From Lineolata rhizophorae (lineage: Eukaryota > Ascomycota > Dothideomycetes > Lineolatales > Lineolataceae), in assembly GCA_010093515.1 (NCBI GenBank), contig MU001670.1:1642003-1706002 (forward strand): DNA of 64,000 nt, in the 5' to 3' direction. This document shows, piece after piece, positions 34,626 through 45,545 of this stretch (the stretch's first letter is position 1; each line of letters opens with the position of its first letter). The position numbers were made by a program, and so were the translations under genes. Under the pieces are notes generated by a model. That model ran no database searches, was not told the DNA's origin, and was given only the letters and a program-made list of their open reading frames with translations.

Positions 34626-37521
34626 CTAAAATTCCTCATCCACAACTTTCCCTACTGCTCCCTTCTCCCGTTCCCACTCCTCCACCTTCTTTTGACTTCC
34701 TTCGATCTTCCCAACCAACCACAATACCCTACTCCTGACCCTTTCCACAGCTCTAACCCCACCCGCCCCTGCCGCCTTCTCTGCCACCGACATCAGCTCG
34801 CCCAATTCCTCCTCGGCCTTGCGGATCGCTGCGTTCTCGCCAGCGATACGTTCACCTAGGCTTTGTGAGCGCATCTGAGCTCCCAGCACGCGGTCTTTCG
34901 CGAGAGCGCGGAATGCGGAAAGAAAAATAGGGCGTGATGGCTTCACAGCTGAGGGGCGACCCGAGGGAGTCGTCGTGACGGATATGAGCTCAGCGCGTTC
35001 GAGAGCGCGGAGGGCGGATACACCGTATGAACCGCTGAAAGGATATGATTGTAAGAGGGAAGCGTAGGGAATAGTGCCGGCTGGAGAGTCGCAGAGTGAT
35101 GTGACCAGATGATAAGCTTGTACGGGGGTCCAATCTCGAGGCTGAGTAGAGGGAGCCGAGCTGGAGGATGGAGTGCTCTCGGGAGGGAGGAGATACATCT
35201 TCAAGATCTCGGAGGATGACTGCGATATCATAGTGTTAACAGCGCCGCTAGGAGTTTCCCCGGCCTTGATGCGGCGTGCAAAGAATTCGAGGTCTGTAAG
35301 ACGGCCTCCGAGCCTTTCTAGGCAATCATCAAGCAAATCTAAATCAACGGGATCGGTGGAAGGTGCATCGGCTTCTGCCTTTTTGAGCCGATTTCCATCG
35401 GAGCGATCTAGAATCGTCTTAACTGTGGAATTGGAGGAAAACTCGCCCTCTGCAGACGAATCGGATTGCAAGTGCGTAAGAACGAAACGCCTCGCAACTT
35501 CCGGCGTACAGTCCGAAAGGGAAATCTGGCGGAATACGCGATCTGGAAGTGCTCTTGAGAGGTATTTGCTAAACGACGAGTCATTTGCGAGGAATATGAC
35601 GTGAGCGACGTTTGTGGTGGTTAGACGTGAAGCCCTAAACAACTAGATGAGTATGCGCCGTATCAGGTTGAAACTGCGTTTAGTAACTGACCATTCCGCG
35701 ATTTTGTCATATATTGCTTCTTCTTGTTGTGACTTCCACCCAAAGTTCTCCACAATAAGCACAGGCCTATGTTCGGGATGCGCTTCTAGCCACTCGTCAT
35801 CTGGCAGCTGCGCGTCTTTATCATCCTTGCCATCCTTTTTCCGATGATGAAGTGCAATTCGCTTCAGCGCAACAGCGGTAGTATTCCATATTTTGCCCAG
35901 TTGCGAATCAAGAGTCTCGGAAAAGCCTGGCTTGACACCCGCAGCACCCTGAGCGGCCATATCAATCAACCCGCTGATGCTGTTCATCCAGCTGAACACT
36001 GGTCTGTACCCAACTTGCGCGGCCGCAGCATTGATTGTTGCTGCGTCACCACGGGCCTCCTGTATCGGCTTACAGTCAAGCACAAGGCGGTCACGCCTGT
36101 TCCCACGCTCTTCGCCACCTAGTGCTTGGTCTATGAGTTCTCGCTTTCCGGAACCGCGAGGCCCCGTGACGACCATGAACGTGTCTACAGACTCGTCAAG
36201 CCACGTGCGCACCTGCTCAATATTGTTCTTTCGATCGTCCCAAATGGCCTCTAGGTTGACATCCCCGCCACTCCTGCGACCACGGCCTCCCCCCAATTCC
36301 CGTAGGCGTCCTAGTTGTGATGACAGGGCGTCGCCAGCCTGGGATTTCAGCCAACGGAACACAGAACTATCGGTGATATGGAAGGCACGCGTGATGTGCG
36401 CTTCGACGAACCAGGTGCGTAGAGGGTCGAAAATGGCGACTGTGATTCCGGCCACAAGAGCTGCTACGGCGGGAACTACGATGCGCGGGTGATTGAAGAG
36501 CCAGTCCCGGATCCAGTGTGCCTTCGCCTTTGGCGCATAAGTGAGTCGCAAGAGTGTACCGGCCTTTCCACCACCGGTGGAAGATGGGACAACGAATCCG
36601 TGTAGGCAGTTCTTGGCCATTGTAGAGCGGCGAATAGACGCGAAGTCTAGATAAGCAAACTTGGGAATAATTTTGGAATCCGAGGGTTGTGAAATAATGT
36701 CGGAGAGTTTTCCATACGGCCGGAAAAAACTGTAGAGCTGCTCCTGGGAGAGCTCCGCGGCCTCAGCACCAGGGCTCGTCGGGACGAATTCAACTTTTAA
36801 CCTAGGGCTCGGCGAGCGGTAAAGATCTTCGACCCACGGTCGGCCCTTGACGAGATTGACGCGAATACGTTCAAACGGATTCCACCATGGTTTGATTTGC
36901 TTGTCTTTGAGATAGGCTTTGAGCTTCTCCTCAATCTGACTTGGTGTCGTGCTGGCGTCATGGGAGAATTTTACAAATGCGCCGCCTTCTTTTACTCGTG
37001 GAAGAAAGTCGGTAATTTTAATCTTACCATGCTCTTCAAGTTTAGCTTTTTGGATGATTTTGAGTGGATCTGCGGCAGCAACAGTAGGCGATTTGACGCG
37101 TTTCATGACCTCTGGAATCGTCTTTTCGGTCTTGATAGGGAGGTGGAGCAACCACTGTAGCTGAACTGGAAACACATCTAATGGAAACGTAAGTGTAACA
37201 AATCAAGAAAGAGCAGAGCAGGGGCAATACTATTAAAAAAGACGATTGCTTCGTTAGAATCAGCATGAATGTGACCGGTTTTTCCTTCGCCTAAGTCTGA
37301 CGAGTACGGCCTCCGACCTGTTGAATCAAAGCGGCCAGGTCGGGCAGGAGGCCTTTGACAATTGTCAGTTCACCGTTTCAAGACTGAACAAGAAGGCTTT
37401 AAAAGAGTGGAATGCTGTGGTCGTACCTTATCCCTGCTCTCCATCTTGGCGTTGCCATGTTTAAACGCGGCACGGAACCCGCCGTAGCGGGAGTTCGACT
37501 GAGCCCTAGCTGTGCGTTCAT
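34626..37521 (-). CDS. yme2: Mitochondrial escape protein 2 (Yme2/Rna12)
   Basis: Four exons (37521-37427, 37352-37231, 37177-35692, 35634-34626) give 903 residues with all phases closing. The N-terminus is basic, a likely mitochondrial presequence, followed by GHIHADSNEAIVFFNNVFP, a Yme2 hallmark. An RRM-like matrix domain spans about residues 200-290 (KFAYLDFAS; FRPYGKLSDI). A single membrane segment lies near 304-324 (IVVPAVAALVAGITVAIF). The C-terminal half is an AAA-like domain with P-loop GPRGSGK (about 411-417), a Walker-B-like VLIVENF, and VAHVIFLANDSSFSKYLSRALPDRVFR. Yme2 sits in the inner membrane and affects mitochondrial DNA nucleoids and DNA escape. The donor of the last intron is read as GTCAGT, unusual at +3, but gives the conserved EWASRLTTTNVAHV join. 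Confidence 0.95.
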
Positions 37522-38038
37522 TGTGACAGCGAGCCAACGATCTTGGCGGGCGTTGTGTAGTTGCGCCTGATGTAGCACACCGCACTAGACTAGAAACATA
37601 AGAAATAGGTCAGATCATATTTGCAGCCATCTTCGCGCTCATTACGGCGAAGACAAAGGGTGTGAAGTGACGCAACTTGGGCTTGGCCAAAGCGCGCCGG
37701 GCACAAGCCGGAGAAAGCAGCCAGCGAGCTGGGATGAACCATTAATCCGAGATTTGAGCTTCACTTAAACTCGGGTTCCTAAGGCTTTCTGCTGCTGCGT
37801 ATGGCTCTATTTTTGTAGTTCCACACGTCATGAACAGTAGTCTACAAAGATTAAGAAGAATACAATGCATAATGGCACTGCGATATGACGGTCAGAACTA
37901 ACCCCATACTACGTCCTTTTAGAATCTAGTCTTTGACACTTTCGACTAAGTCGGACGCAGCACCGACCTGCAGGACATTGAAATGTCCATAAGCAGCGCG
38001 TTAAAAAGCCCTAAGGACTAGAAGTTGCGCAACTTGGG
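37522..38038. other. Intergenic: yme2 promoter and HET-gene 3' flank
   Basis: 517 bases between two minus-strand genes. Nothing specific is recognised; a GTTGCGCAAC-like palindromic word occurs near 38.02 kb and a partial copy near 37.67 kb. Confidence 0.45.
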
Positions 38039-39889
38039 TTAAACAAACCACATCGTTTCGCACGAGTCCGCCGTGAACAGTTCGCCTTCCATCATCCCAT
38101 GAACGTAAACGTCTCCGATCAGTTCCCAATGCTGAGTCTTCTGCCGGACAACAAGGGGAACACGACCCCCTTTAAAAAGCCCGATTCGATCGTTCTGGCG
38201 AGCTGCCGCCGGTGCCAGCCCTAAAAGACCTTTGGAGGTGCGGATTAATCTCCTGTTTTCGGCAATATCCAAGGCGGTCCCGAAAATCGGGTCTGAGCTT
38301 CCGCGGAAAAGGATTTTGAGCAGCGAAATTGCCAAGGTAAGCCATGCAAAGAGGGAACTGCTCGCTATTGAATATCCGACTAGATTCCGGAGAGATAGGA
38401 GTGGGTGGTAGTAAGAGTTCCATTCCAGAAAATCGGCTCTGGATACTTCAGCCTCCATATGCGTGGAACACGCAGTAATTGTTTTCCAGTACGCATCCAT
38501 TATACTCTCATTTGTCCAAGCATAGGTCTCACCACTGAATGGCTCGGCAAATCCTTCCCATTCGATGAAAACCTGAATGTAAGATCGCATCAAGGAAAGG
38601 ACAGCGAATAGGTAGATCTTGTAATCTTGAAGTTCATCAGATCCTGGAAGCACCGAACCGAGCCTCTCAATATGGTCCACCACATACCCTTCAATGCCGA
38701 GCGTCTTCTCATTCTCACCTAACCTTGCAACGGCTAGACTATCTTTAGTAGCGTTCCGGTCTCGTTCCATATCAAAACTTTCATGGTTCGCTAGGCTTTC
38801 TCGTCCAGAAAATGTCGGGAGGCCAACAGGCGTACTCCAGTCTGGGACCCACGATGGAAGCATCACTTGAAGTTCTCTAGACGGGGCCATTCGTGCGCTG
38901 AGAACATCCAGTGAACTTTCTGAATGGATTAAGGCAAAAGCAAGCCTCGTGTAAACAGTCGCAATATCTAGCCCGTAGTCGGGTTGAAAATCCAGCGCTT
39001 CCGGACCAGTATCGTCGGCTAATCCCAGAAGAGCGAATACTTTGTCACGTACATCTGAGGCCAAAAATTTTCTGCAGCGTAGTAGCAGGCCTAGCAAATC
39101 GACCCTAAGGCCGCACTGTCGTGATTCCTTCGTTTTTATAATGGCAAACGTGCTCTGCAGCCCTTCGATGTGCCCTTTGTCGATATCCGACGATACCTGA
39201 ACACCTAGCTGGTGCGCAAACCAGAAGGCACGGCTGAAGTCCTTCCATGACACCCGTTGCTGGCCACAAACCACTTCGACATCTTGCGACATGGCAACCT
39301 CTTGGATGATCCACACCCTTCGAAACCATGGCCTGAGGAACAGAGCCGAGTAGAAGAAATGCAGAGATTCTGTTCTGCTAGGGAGGCAAAGTTTTCTAAC
39401 ATCCCCTTCCTTGAGATCTTGCGACGTCCACCTATCTTCCTTGCTCTTTTCATCCGCGCGTAAAAGTTGCGGGATGAACTTCATCGCGATGTCGCTTTCT
39501 TCCGTTCCCTCCCCAAGCCAGACGACGGTTTTTGCCGCTTGCTGATATATGTGCTGTATCATGGCGACTTGGGCATTGCGCTCATTGATATCCTCTTGGT
39601 TGATACAAACGGCATCTACCCACACTGGCGGCAAATATTCTGGGCCTTGAGATGCAAAATGAGTAAGGAAACCATGCAAATTGGGTGTGACGTGAATGAT
39701 GGCATTATCGCAGATGACAGATATGTTGCCCTTAGGAGCTCCCCAACAGTACGAGAGAGCTATGAATTTGGGGGCAGTATTGAGATCGGCGGTAAGTAAT
39801 TGGCACCTTATCTCGGCCGTCTGAGTGTTGAGTACATTGAGGAGGCGGATAGACCCGCTTTCTAAACGCTCGTAGCGGTAGTATTCCAT
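38039..39889 (-). CDS. Heterokaryon-incompatibility (HET) domain protein
   Basis: Intron-less frame of 616 residues from the ATG at 39,889 (MEYYRYERLESG). The HET domain spans about residues 40-190 and carries its three classic blocks: FIALSYCWG (42-50), WVDAVCINQED (90-100) with the QVAMIQHIYQQA motif, and RPWFRRVWIIQEVA. The C-terminal ~400 residues match the poorly defined tail typical of this class, including VFALLGLADD and FQPDYG. HET-domain proteins drive programmed cell death on fusion of unlike strains; family size is large and most members lack a tested role, so involvement in allorecognition is an inference. The gene looks intact. It is divergent from a short-chain dehydrogenase gene, with 429 bases between starts. 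Confidence 0.93.
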   Translation of the reverse strand: MEYYRYERLESGSIRLLNVLNTQTAEIRCQLLTADLNTAPKFIALSYCWGAPKGNISVICDNAIIHVTPNLHGFLTHFASQGPEYLPPVWVDAVCINQEDINERNAQVAMIQHIYQQAAKTVVWLGEGTEESDIAMKFIPQLLRADEKSKEDRWTSQDLKEGDVRKLCLPSRTESLHFFYSALFLRPWFRRVWIIQEVAMSQDVEVVCGQQRVSWKDFSRAFWFAHQLGVQVSSDIDKGHIEGLQSTFAIIKTKESRQCGLRVDLLGLLLRCRKFLASDVRDKVFALLGLADDTGPEALDFQPDYGLDIATVYTRLAFALIHSESSLDVLSARMAPSRELQVMLPSWVPDWSTPVGLPTFSGRESLANHESFDMERDRNATKDSLAVARLGENEKTLGIEGYVVDHIERLGSVLPGSDELQDYKIYLFAVLSLMRSYIQVFIEWEGFAEPFSGETYAWTNESIMDAYWKTITACSTHMEAEVSRADFLEWNSYYHPLLSLRNLVGYSIASSSLFAWLTLAISLLKILFRGSSDPIFGTALDIAENRRLIRTSKGLLGLAPAAARQNDRIGLFKGGRVPLVVRQKTQHWELIGDVYVHGMMEGELFTADSCETMWFV

Positions 39890-40318
39890 GGCATTAATAA
39901 TGCGGGGTAAACGGGACAGAGAAATGGTCAATAATCGGAAGAGAGCATTCTGGAAGAAGTGAGGTTGCGGGCTACGTGGGAGCGTGCATAAGCGAAAAAG
40001 AACCTAACGTCTGAAAGTCTCCAAGAAGTCCTTGATTTGGTCTGGAGTAATGGAGACACGGGCTGAATGCTGGCTCACGTCGTCAAGTTACGTCGAGCTT
40101 ACACGGCCCTTCACCGAGGTAACAGTTGGCCCGTCCGTAAGATGTCCGAGGCTACCGGAGGCCTCGTCCGGAGTTGTCCGACGCGGTCACGGTAGATACT
40201 GTGCCCATGACGACCGCCCATATATAAATGATGAAGACCTATTTTCTGTGGGACATCTGGCTATTTGGCGCTGAAAATTTTGCGTGACCAATGTTCTAAA
40301 CCGACAGAGACTGCAACC
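39890..40318. promoter_or_regulatory. Shared divergent promoter, GTCCG cluster and palindrome
   Basis: GTCCG occurs four times within 48 bases (40133, 40144, 40166, 40176). Among them is an inverted repeat, CGAGGC at 40147-40152 and GCCTCG at 40161-40166, around a CCGG-containing spacer. CGG/CCG-type repeats of this kind suit zinc-cluster (Zn2Cys6) regulators, common in filamentous fungi; the link is inference. A TATATAA-like word occurs near 40.22 kb. Confidence 0.45.
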
Positions 40319-41520
40319 ATGGTGTCACTCAGCGAAGTTGCCGCCCATAATGCGAGCTTGAAAGGGCTTGGAGCTGGTCTTGTGGGAGTATTTGGTAAGG
40401 AAATCGTTATCGTCTAAACTCAACCTTCGGATTCTCTCCTCTATTTTATTGTTCTTCCATTTTGAAGTCCCAATTTCCGTCATAGTACGGTCTCTGAAAC
40501 TTGTGCTAACCACCAATTACCAGTCGGTGGCACGAGCGGCATTGGGGAATCGACAGCACGCGCCTTCGTGAAACATACGGCTGCTCCCAAAGTGTACTTG
40601 ATCGGCCGGGATGAGACCAAAGCTAGCAGCATCATTGGAGAATTCTCCAAACTCAACCCTGAGGGGCAGGTCCGCTTCATCAAAAGCGACGTCTCACTCC
40701 TGCGCAACGTCGATAGCGTATGCGACCAGATCAAGTCGCAGGAGGACAAGATCAACCTCCTTTTTCTATCATCAGGAGTGCTCAAGACTGGGGGCCGGGA
40801 TGGTATGTCCCTCGTTCGCACCCCTCGTGCCATCCATTGTCTAACATATCCCTAGAAACTGCGGAAGGTCTCGACAAGAAATTCTCCCTGCACTACTTCT
40901 CGCGCCAGCGCTTCACGATGAACCTGCTCCCACTGCTCTCACGCGCGTCCGGCGTCAATAACCAACCTGCTCGCGTGATAAGCGTGCTCGGCGCGGGGCA
41001 CGAGGCACGCTTGAACGCGCCCGACGATCTAGACTTGGCTAAACCAGGAAACTACACTATGCGCTCTGTGGCTGTGCATAGCACTACGATGACTAGCCTG
41101 GCCGTAGAGGCACTCGCCGCCCAGAATCCAGACGTCGCTTTTATCCACGATAGCCCGGGTGTCGTGCGCACCGCGCTCGATCGTGAGATGACCTGGTGGG
41201 GCAAGGCAGGCACGGCGGTGTTGTTTATATTGGCAAAGCCGTGGATGGTGCCTGTTGAGGAGTCTGGTGAGAGGCATCTTTATCTGGGGACGAGCCCGCG
41301 GTTTCCGGCCAAGAGCGGGAAAGGAGGCCAAGAGAACGTGCAGCCAGCCGTAGGGAGCGACGGAATTACAGGGAGCGGAGCTTACATTGTCTCGGCGGAC
41401 CAGAGTCCGACGGGGAACAAGAAAGTCTTGGACGAGTATAGGAAAGCTGGAATGCCAGCTAAGGTGTGGGATCGGACAGTGGAGGTAATGGAAAAGGCTA
41501 CCGGAAAGGTTGGCGCTTGA
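40319..41520 (+). CDS. Short-chain dehydrogenase/reductase
   Basis: Three exons (40319-40394, 40524-40802, 40856-41520) give 339 residues. The Rossmann-type nucleotide site is GGTSGIG, right after the first intron, and LFLSSGVLKTGG corresponds to the NAG-type strand of classical SDRs. The canonical YxxxK catalytic pair is not obvious: the expected region reads NYTMRSVAVHSTTMTSLAVEAL, where Lys is absent, so catalysis may differ or be lost; this class is common in fungal accessory loci and is often annotated only as NAD(P)-binding. HDSPGVVRTAL fits the usual PG motif after the active site. Substrate unknown. It shares a promoter with the HET gene. Its 3' end faces the complex I subunit gene, 170 bases away. 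Confidence 0.9.
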
Positions 41521-41690
41521 TTTGTGTGATTTTTAAGGAGTTTTCGCGGCCATTGGCGTTATCGAGGAGAATATTGAAACACTATCCTTCGTATCAGGAG
41601 ACTCATAAGGCAATAGTTGGCTGGACTAGGGCCTTCGAAAACACTCCGAATCGAATCAATTGACGCTTTGTAATTTACATGTGACTAGGT

Positions 41691-42465
41691 CTACATATAG
41701 ATTGATCGCTTCTTCGTATGCACAGGTGCCTGGCCCTCAGGTGTGCCAGGAATTGTCTTTTCTAGTTTCTGGTGTTGAACACAAATTAGCAGCCTAGCGT
41801 CGTGAGGGAAACGGGAGTTCAGGGATGTAGGGCCATACTAGCTTGTCAAACACACACTTGTTCAAGGGGTGTTCCACTAGGCGGCACTTCCACATTTGTT
41901 GGTTATTGTTCTCGAGGCATTTCCAATGGGCGCGGAACTCGTCCAAGCAGTGCTTGTTTATGTCGTCGAGCCTATTTAGTGTCAGAATCCGACCCGACTA
42001 GCTTGATGTTGAATAACGTGTGTAGTATTCCAACCGCTCCTTATACAATCCCAAAAGGAGAGTCATGAACATACACGCTGATAGCGCACCGCGTAACCTT
42101 CCTCCCTTCGCGCATGCATTCGAGTTCGCCACGGCCGTTGGCATCCGTCTTGCACATCATGTAGTCGTCGTTGTAGGGCTTGCAGCGAGCGCCGATAAAG
42201 AAGGACGCACTCATGAGCGGGGCCGAGCTCGCGCCCACTTCTTGAACCTTGGGAACATCATCTGGAAGCGGCGTAGTATCAATCAACACCTGCTGATTGA
42301 ACCTGTGGGGCGTACATTATTAGTCGGTTGCTGAAATGTACACAATTCGGCAGAGGATGGGTCAATCAGAGTTGCGAAAGGAGCGGCGCATCAGGGGCAT
42401 TCAATAGTGCAGTGACAAGGAACCAATTGCTGAGAGCACACATACCTGGGTTGCCTCGCCGACAT
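41691..42465 (-). CDS. nuo-20.8: Complex I accessory subunit, NDUFA8/NUO-20.8 type
   Basis: Four exons (42465-42446, 42302-42075, 41971-41839, 41768-41691) give 152 residues; each join restores family sequence: ARQPRFNQQVLIDTTPLP, then RCAISVLDDINKHC, then CVFDKLKLEKTIPGTP. It carries twin CX9C pairs (CKPYNDDYMMC, CMREGRKVTRC, CLDEFRAHWKC, CRLVEHPLNKC), the coiled-coil-helix-coiled-coil-helix pattern of NDUFA8. Such proteins are folded in the intermembrane space by Mia40 and bind the outside of the complex I membrane arm. It is a little shorter than some homologs because the C-terminal tail is brief. The first exon has just 20 coding bases. It is divergent from nup57. Confidence 0.94.
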
Positions 42466-42974
42466 GTTGGGCGTGGAGAGGCCGTCGGGCGGGGAGGGGA
42501 GGAGGGGAGAGGGTAAGGGTGCGGATATGAGGTTGGGGAGTAGTTGCGGGACCTGACGTTTGGTGACTTGGAGCAGGAAGTCGGTCGGCTACGCTTCGCG
42601 CCTGCCCAATCGGAAGCCGTCCTGTGCAGCTCCCCAGGCTAGACAGGAACGCGAGCCACCACGCGCCTTCCAAAGAAAACATCTCATACCCGACCCCGTG
42701 CATCACTGCTTCCTCGCTTTGCGACCCCCTTTCCTCGACTTTGCTTACCGCTAATCCGGCGGTTTGCGATTATTATAGCCTTGCCGATCTCTTGCCCTAC
42801 CTTTACACCAAATCCATTTTGCACTGAGCTACTGTCGTGCGATTACCTTCGTACACTCCACCTTTGAGTTCAGGCTCCATTCCGACCCTGGGCTTAAAGT
42901 CGAAGTTACAAATTCGTTCCACAGCCTTGCTACTTCATCTTCTCCTTAACAATCTCCTGCCAACTTCGCCTACG
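42466..42974. promoter_or_regulatory. Divergent promoter between NDUFA8-type gene and nup57
   Basis: 509 bases between two starts facing away from each other. The half next to nup57 is CT-rich (about 42,700-42,960). No named site can be supported. Confidence 0.5.
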
Positions 42975-43105
42975 ATGTCACTTTTCGGAAACCTTGGGCA
43001 ATCCCAGCAACAGCAGCCGCAAGGCGGCCTGTTCGGTTCGACGAACCAACCACAGCAGCAGCAACCTACGTTGGGGGGCAGTTTGTTTGGCGGACTGGGC
43101 GGCTC

Positions 43106-43168
<63 letters not shown>

Positions 43169-44322
43169 ACAGTCGCAACAGCCACAGCAGCAGACATCAA
43201 GCCTCTTCGGCCGCCCACCGCCAAACCAACAGCAACCCCAGCAGCCCCAACAACCCGGTGGCAGCTTTTTCGGCGCCTCTCAGGCCGGCTCTACGTGGGG
43301 AGTGCGTCCACTACCAAAGCTAGGTCAAGGCGGCAAAGAATCGTGGCCCTATGGCAGCGATATGGCATCACGTACGGGACCGAATTCTTCTAGCCCTTTC
43401 CTCGTGCCAAACGGCGCGTTGCTAACTCAAGCATACCTCCTTTCAGGCGGCCCCGAGAAATCGATCCCGGACCAGATGACCACCCTGGCCGAAAAATGGT
43501 CCCCCAATCATCCCAACTGCGCCTTCACGAATTACTTCTACAACCAGGTGCATCCGGACCAAGTGCCATACTACGGCCCGTCTGCCGATGAGGATCGCCA
43601 CAAGTGGGAGGCTGCTTTGGCGCGTAAGCCTGGTCCCGGCTCCATCCCCGTTCTTGGGCGCGGCTTTGGTGCTATCGCCGAGCGTCTGAGTATCCAGAGT
43701 CGCTCTGCGACGGCGCTCCAGGCCCGCCTGCACGAGATCAACGACGCGCTCGTGGCGTTGATGCAGAAGCACGAACTCGAGGTCAGCGTGCGCACGCAGG
43801 AGGCTCGTCGTCGTCATGGGGTGCTCGCGCAGCGCACGCTCGCCCTCGCGACCAAGGTTCAAGTCCTGCGCAATCGCGGCTACGCCATGGAGGCGCCGGA
43901 GGAGCAGCTGAAGTTGAAATTGGCGGAGCTCGAGCGCCTGGCGTTTGATCCGGCGTTGACGGGTACGCAGGAGGAAATCTGGGCGCGTATGAGTGCGGTA
44001 AGGGCACGGGCGACGAGGCTCCAAGCGGATGTGGCCAAAATGGCCAGAGGCAATGAAGAAAAAGAGGAAGCGCCTGAGGGCATCGATGAGGAGATTATGA
44101 TCAAGCTTGAAAAGGTTGGTTTCTCTTCATATCTATAGTTTGGCGGAGCTGGTTGTGACTAACATTTGGTTTCCTATCTACCAGGCCCTCAAGAACTGTG
44201 ACGCGCACATCGATCAGCTCAAGAAAGAACTCGAGCTTCTTACAAAGGATTTCAATGCCTGGCTTGGTCTTCCAGAAGAAGACAAAGACAAGGATAAGAA
44301 GGAAGAAGATAAAGGAAAGTGA
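42975..44322 (+). CDS. nup57: Nucleoporin Nup57 (Nup54 family)
   Basis: Three exons (42975-43371, 43447-44114, 44185-44322) give 400 residues. The N-terminal ~130 residues are FG-type, with SLFGN, GLFGS, SLFGG, SSLFGR and SFFGA, plus a polyglutamine run. The structured part has CAFTNYFYN, YYGPSADEDRHKWEAAL and a long helical region, the Nup54/Nup57 signature, and coiled coil toward the end. It belongs to the Nsp1-Nup57-Nup49 channel complex of the nuclear pore. The first intron (75 bases, GTACGG, CTAAC, CAG) is divisible by three and open, so retention would add 25 residues; splicing restores MASRGPEKSIP. The final acidic/Lys-rich tail (KDKDKKEEDKGK) is disordered. Confidence 0.92.
43107..43157 (+). 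repeat. (CAG)17 microsatellite encoding polyGln in nup57
   Basis: Seventeen perfect CAG units followed by five mixed CAG/CAA codons give 22 consecutive Gln in Nup57. The repeat is in frame, so changes in copy number would alter tract length without a frameshift. Confidence 0.95.
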
Positions 44323-44680
44323 AAAGTTTGGCTGTGTTAAGGTATATCGTGGGGATCAGGGCGTGTTCATTCATGGAGTTCACTTGATTAGAATAGAGTA
44401 ATGAACGGAGCTGGTTGCATGGAATGATTCTTGGGGGTTCGACTGGATCTTTATAGCTCTGGAAACAAGTTGGCATTCAGGATTCATGTATGATAAAAGG
44501 CTGGGCCGGTGGGTGAAGTAGACAGCTGCCCGGCGAGAAGCAGGGTTTAATATCTGCAGTCCTCCATAGTCTTCTAACTATTAGTACAGAGTTGAACATT
44601 ATCTCACATCCTACGACTTGCCCCAGCTAGGCCATCAAACGCCATTATGATACGTATCGTTCGCATCTAATATCGGCCCC
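44323..44680. other. Convergent 3' flanks
   Basis: The 358 bases between the stop of nup57 and that of the minus-strand small gene. AT-rich, no coding feature. Confidence 0.45.
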
Positions 44681-45250
44681 CTACAGTATGTCTAACAAGG
44701 TCGAAGGTTTGGCTTCAGAATACGCCGCAAAGTTTACACGAGCTTTCCCAGGTAATCGATTGCAAAGGGAGCTGCGGGATGTAAAGGAATCAATTTGTTA
44801 GCCATGGATTCGAAGTATATTTTTATCGAGGCGAAGAGAATGGGTTCAATGATACGGGGCAGGCAGGGACATACAGATGTAAAGTATCATGCAAGTAGTC
44901 AGAGCCATTCGGACTCCTTGTGAAGCTTCCTGTTCCATCGCCTGTAATGGCACGACTGGTTAGCCGGGCAATTCGTTTCGTTTCGGGAATGCTGAATATC
45001 CGTTCGAAGTAATCCAGTACCTTGACTTCCTCCTTGCTAGGTGCGGGGGCTACTCAAAAGATTAGCAAGGCTATTAAGGTAGCGAAGAGAGCGCACAAGT
45101 TGCCTTACGTGCTCCGAACATCATTCTGCAGATTTCACTTGCGCTGCTCGTTTGCGTCAAGAAATTGGGCGACGGCAATCGGGAAGGCTTGAGAAAGTTG
45201 TGGCTGAGGGTGCGCAAACGGAGTTCTTCTGGAAGCGCGCCCAGGTTCAT
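44681..45250 (-). CDS. Putative small three-exon gene, family unknown
   Basis: No single long frame marks this gene, but three exons join well: 45250-45109, 45049-44875 and 44771-44681, 135 residues in all. Intron 1 (59 bases) has donor GTAAGG, CTAAT and TAG; intron 2 (103 bases) has donor GTATGT, GCTAAC and GCAG; phases 1 and 2 close exactly on a stop. The protein begins MNLGALPEELRLRTLSHNF and contains SSASEICRMMFGA and KEEVKVLDYFERIFSIPETK, soluble and largely helical in look. I do not recognise a family. Its start lies 295 bases from iws1 in the opposite direction, fitting the divergent-pair layout seen around it. A retained second intron would give a 122-residue form ending at 44,823. 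Confidence 0.5.
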
Positions 45251-45545
45251 CGCGCTTAACAGCTGCTTTTAGCGCGTCGGTCAAACCTCGGCACGAGGCC
45301 CGAGCGCCCATCAAACGCGCTTGCGTTCATAGCGATGACCTCCAGCCTTTCCACCCTTCTATAGCTTCCACCTTCTTCTGGCACAGCCTTCTCGGGGCCA
45401 CATTTCCTTTTCAGCCCCGCTTACCTCTTCACATTCTGTGGCATCGCCTTTTAATTGTCTGCCGACCGCGTAGCGGGCGAGCATACTCATTTCAGATCGC
45501 ACCACTCGACGTAAAAGCAACCCGCCACACTGCTTAGTTCCAACA
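45251..45545. promoter_or_regulatory. Short divergent promoter upstream of iws1
   Basis: The 295 bases before the iws1 start. It is CT-rich on the plus strand, with runs such as CCTTTCCACCC. No specific site was identified. Confidence 0.45.
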
